Positions 5,908-7,296 of a DNA stretch of 7,296 nucleotides are shown one piece after another. A program made the translations under genes and the position numbers. The notes under the pieces are model-generated. The model saw only the letters and a program-made list of their open reading frames with translations. It had not been told where the DNA came from and did not search any database. The stretch comes from Myxococcales bacterium. Its GTDB lineage: Bacteria; Myxococcota_A; Polyangia; Polyangiales; Houyiibacteriaceae. Position 1 is the first letter of the stretch, and each line of letters opens with the position of its first letter. Location of the stretch: assembly GCA_013002645.1 (NCBI GenBank), contig JABDJF010000258.1, positions 1-7,296 on the forward strand. Direction: 5' to 3'.

Positions 5908-6845
5908 AACGCGGGTTTCTTACAATGTGGATGGCCCTGCTGCTAATGGGCAGCAACTGCGCGCGGACCGTGAACGACTGTCCCGAAGGGACCGCAATCC
6001 CGAACGTGAACTTCGACAGCGGGAGCCGGGAGTGCCTTCCGTTCGACGAGATTTGCTTCACCGAGGATCGAGGCTCGACCATCGCGTGCGTCGATTGCCC
6101 GACCTGTGACCCCTACGAGCACAACGATGGCGGGGTCCCGGACGCGTCGATAGACGGAGAGGTGCCGGAGTGCGAAAGCGATACGGATTGCAGTGAGATC
6201 GATGCGGCCCGTTGCGATACCGAAACGGGGACGTGTGTCGGCTGCGATCAGGACCTGAGCTGCATTGGGGTGGACGCCTTCGAACGTTGTGATGCCGACG
6301 AAGGGCTTTGCGTCGAGTGTAAGCCTATCAGTGAGGAGCTCGACTGTGGCGCCACGAGCTGCAATCCCGCGACCTTCGAGTGCACCGATACGGAGCGTGG
6401 GTCTCGCATCGTTTGCGAGTCTTGCGTGTCGGACAGCGATTGCGGACCCGATCTAGGGTGCGTCCCGATGACATTCGGGGAGACGCCGCGCACCGGAGGC
6501 TACTGTCTCCAGCGAGTTGGCACCGAACCATGCGCGCAACCCTTCGCGTTTCCCCTTGCCGAGACACGTGAAAGCCTGTCGGGCGCGGCTCCTGCTCTCT
6601 ATTGCGGTGTAAAAGAAGACCTCACCACTTGCGAGGCCGTGTGGGACCTCGTGAACAACGAAACTTGTGAGGACGATATTGATTGCCCGGCGCCAGGCGG
6701 GTTTTGCCGTCCGGTTGGGGCGCTGGGGTTGAGGTGCACCTACGAGTGCACCGTACCGAGTCAATGCTTAGACCCCGACGACGGCAGCGGCTCGACGTGC
6801 GGAGACAACGGCGGAACCGCCGAGGAGAAATACTGCGGCGGCTAG
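5904..6845 (+). CDS. Cysteine-rich exported protein, possible lipoprotein
   Basis: The product is 313 residues with about 35 cysteines, roughly 11%. The N-terminus MKRGFLTMWMALLLMGSNC is a clear export signal. Cys19 could be lipidated, but the preceding residues (GSN) are not a canonical lipobox, so plain signal peptidase I cleavage is also possible. The mature chain holds short Cys modules such as ECESDTDC (89-96) followed by ARCDTETGTCVGC (102-114), ERCDADEGLCVEC (127-139) and SCVSDSDCGPDLGC (173-186). This spacing is typical of the disulfide-rich secreted repeats abundant in Myxococcota. A less repetitive C-terminal part (200-313) still has 12 cysteines. Such proteins are generally taken to be cell-surface or extracellular; no activity can be assigned. 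The start overlaps the preceding stop as ATGA. AGAGGG at 5887-5892 is a possible, rather distant ribosome binding site. This is the last gene before a 62-base gap. Confidence 0.83.
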   Translation: MKRGFLTMWMALLLMGSNCARTVNDCPEGTAIPNVNFDSGSRECLPFDEICFTEDRGSTIACVDCPTCDPYEHNDGGVPDASIDGEVPECESDTDCSEIDAARCDTETGTCVGCDQDLSCIGVDAFERCDADEGLCVECKPISEELDCGATSCNPATFECTDTERGSRIVCESCVSDSDCGPDLGCVPMTFGETPRTGGYCLQRVGTEPCAQPFAFPLAETRESLSGAAPALYCGVKEDLTTCEAVWDLVNNETCEDDIDCPAPGGFCRPVGALGLRCTYECTVPSQCLDPDDGSGSTCGDNGGTAEEKYCGG

Positions 6846-6907
6846 GCCGTCGCTCGAGCGTTTGCGGTCGATATGGATCTGAAAAAGACAGACAAGGGTA
6901 GGGCGGC
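6846..6907 (+). promoter_or_regulatory. Gap before the kinase gene; no clear promoter or terminator
   Basis: This is the only intergenic gap of more than 22 bases. It holds a 10-base perfect palindrome CGCTCGAGCG (6851-6860), which could sit in a weak imperfect hairpin with GGCCG before it and CGGTC after it, but there is no T-tract as in an intrinsic terminator. I see no convincing sigma-70 -35/-10 pair. AAGGG at 6894-6898 is a plausible ribosome binding site for the kinase, 9 bases from its ATG. Read-through from the upstream genes is possible. Confidence 0.3.
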
Positions 6908-7296
6908 ATGAGTAGCAGGCCGAGCACTGCCCCGGAGTCGATCGACCAGTATCGGGTCGTTCGTCAGATCGGAAGCGGCGGTGCCGCCGATACGTATGAA
7001 GTCGTGTGGACGGGCGACGACGGCACCGAAGGCCGCGGGTGTTTGAAAAGACTTCATGCGCATTGCGCGCGGGAGCGACGAAGCCGTGAGCTCTTTGCCC
7101 GCGAGGCGCGTATTGCGGGGCACCTCCATCACGGGAACCTGGTCGACATCGTCGACCACAAGCTCGACGCGGAACGTCCCTATGTGGTCTTCCAATTCAT
7201 CAATGGAGTCGATCTGCGCGCCCTTCGACGGGAGGCGGGACTCACCTGGGGACAGGTCATGTGGATAGGAGAACGGGTCGCCGCAGCGCTCAGTTA
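6908..7296 (+). CDS. Hanks-type Ser/Thr protein kinase, N-terminal part (runs off the window)
   Basis: The frame from ATG 6908 is open to the last base and gives 129 residues of a eukaryotic-type kinase N-lobe. The glycine-rich loop is IGSGGAADTYEV (21-32), the ATP-anchoring lysine is Lys47 in GCLKRLH, and the C-helix glutamate is Glu66 in LFAREARIAGHLHHGNLV. The hinge is YVVFQFINGVDLRAL (92-106). These kinases phosphorylate Ser/Thr on cytosolic partners and in Myxococcota often carry C-terminal sensor or membrane parts. The catalytic HRD and DFG motifs lie beyond the window, so activity cannot be judged. In the loop, Thr29 stands where most family members have Val (as in GGMAEVY). AAGGG lies 9 bases before the start. 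The gene follows the Cys-rich gene by 62 bases, on the same strand. It may share the transcript or have its own promoter. The family call is firm. Confidence 0.93.
   Translation, partial: MSSRPSTAPESIDQYRVVRQIGSGGAADTYEVVWTGDDGTEGRGCLKRLHAHCARERRSRELFAREARIAGHLHHGNLVDIVDHKLDAERPYVVFQFINGVDLRALRREAGLTWGQVMWIGERVAAALS

Noticed and set aside
6846..6870. Possible intrinsic terminator after the Cys-rich gene
   Set aside because: The palindrome CGCTCGAGCG can make only a three-pair stem with a four-base loop, and it is followed by just three T residues. The extended hairpin is imperfect.

Overview
The window looks like a piece of a high-GC Gram-negative genome, most likely from Myxococcota (the former Deltaproteobacteria). 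This rests on recognised family habits: PEGA-domain proteins, a lipoprotein with MopE-type Asp/Cys motifs (DGDG, NGVDDDCDG), a Cys-rich secreted protein and a Hanks-type Ser/Thr kinase, all together and with many GTG starts. I could not run a taxonomic search, so this is an inference.

All supported genes lie on the + strand, in this order. (1) 3-1154: a membrane-anchored carbon-nitrogen hydrolase related to Lnt and, more closely, to the TraB protein of rhizobial conjugation operons. (2) 1177-1593: a small lipoprotein. (3) 1596-3239: a secreted protein with TPR-like helices, a PEGA domain and C-terminal membrane segments. (4) 3242-4990: a MopE-motif lipoprotein with a long unassigned C-terminal domain. 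(5) 4981-5907: a second PEGA protein with two C-terminal membrane segments. (6) 5904-6845: a Cys-rich exported protein with about 35 cysteines. After a 62-base gap, (7) 6908-7296 is the N-terminal part of a Ser/Thr protein kinase whose gene runs off the window.

Genes 1 to 6 are separated by 22, 2, 2, -10 and -4 bases, so they are very probably one transcription unit. Genes 2 to 6 all carry export signals, so the unit encodes a set of envelope or surface proteins. Gene 1 is also an envelope enzyme. The kinase may be the last gene of the unit or may have its own promoter in the gap.

The most unusual point is the grouping itself: a TraB/Lnt-like enzyme with a substituted catalytic lysine heads an otherwise uncharacterised set of envelope proteins. 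No RNA gene, CRISPR array, insertion sequence or convincing terminator was seen. The largest gap without a gene is 62 bases.
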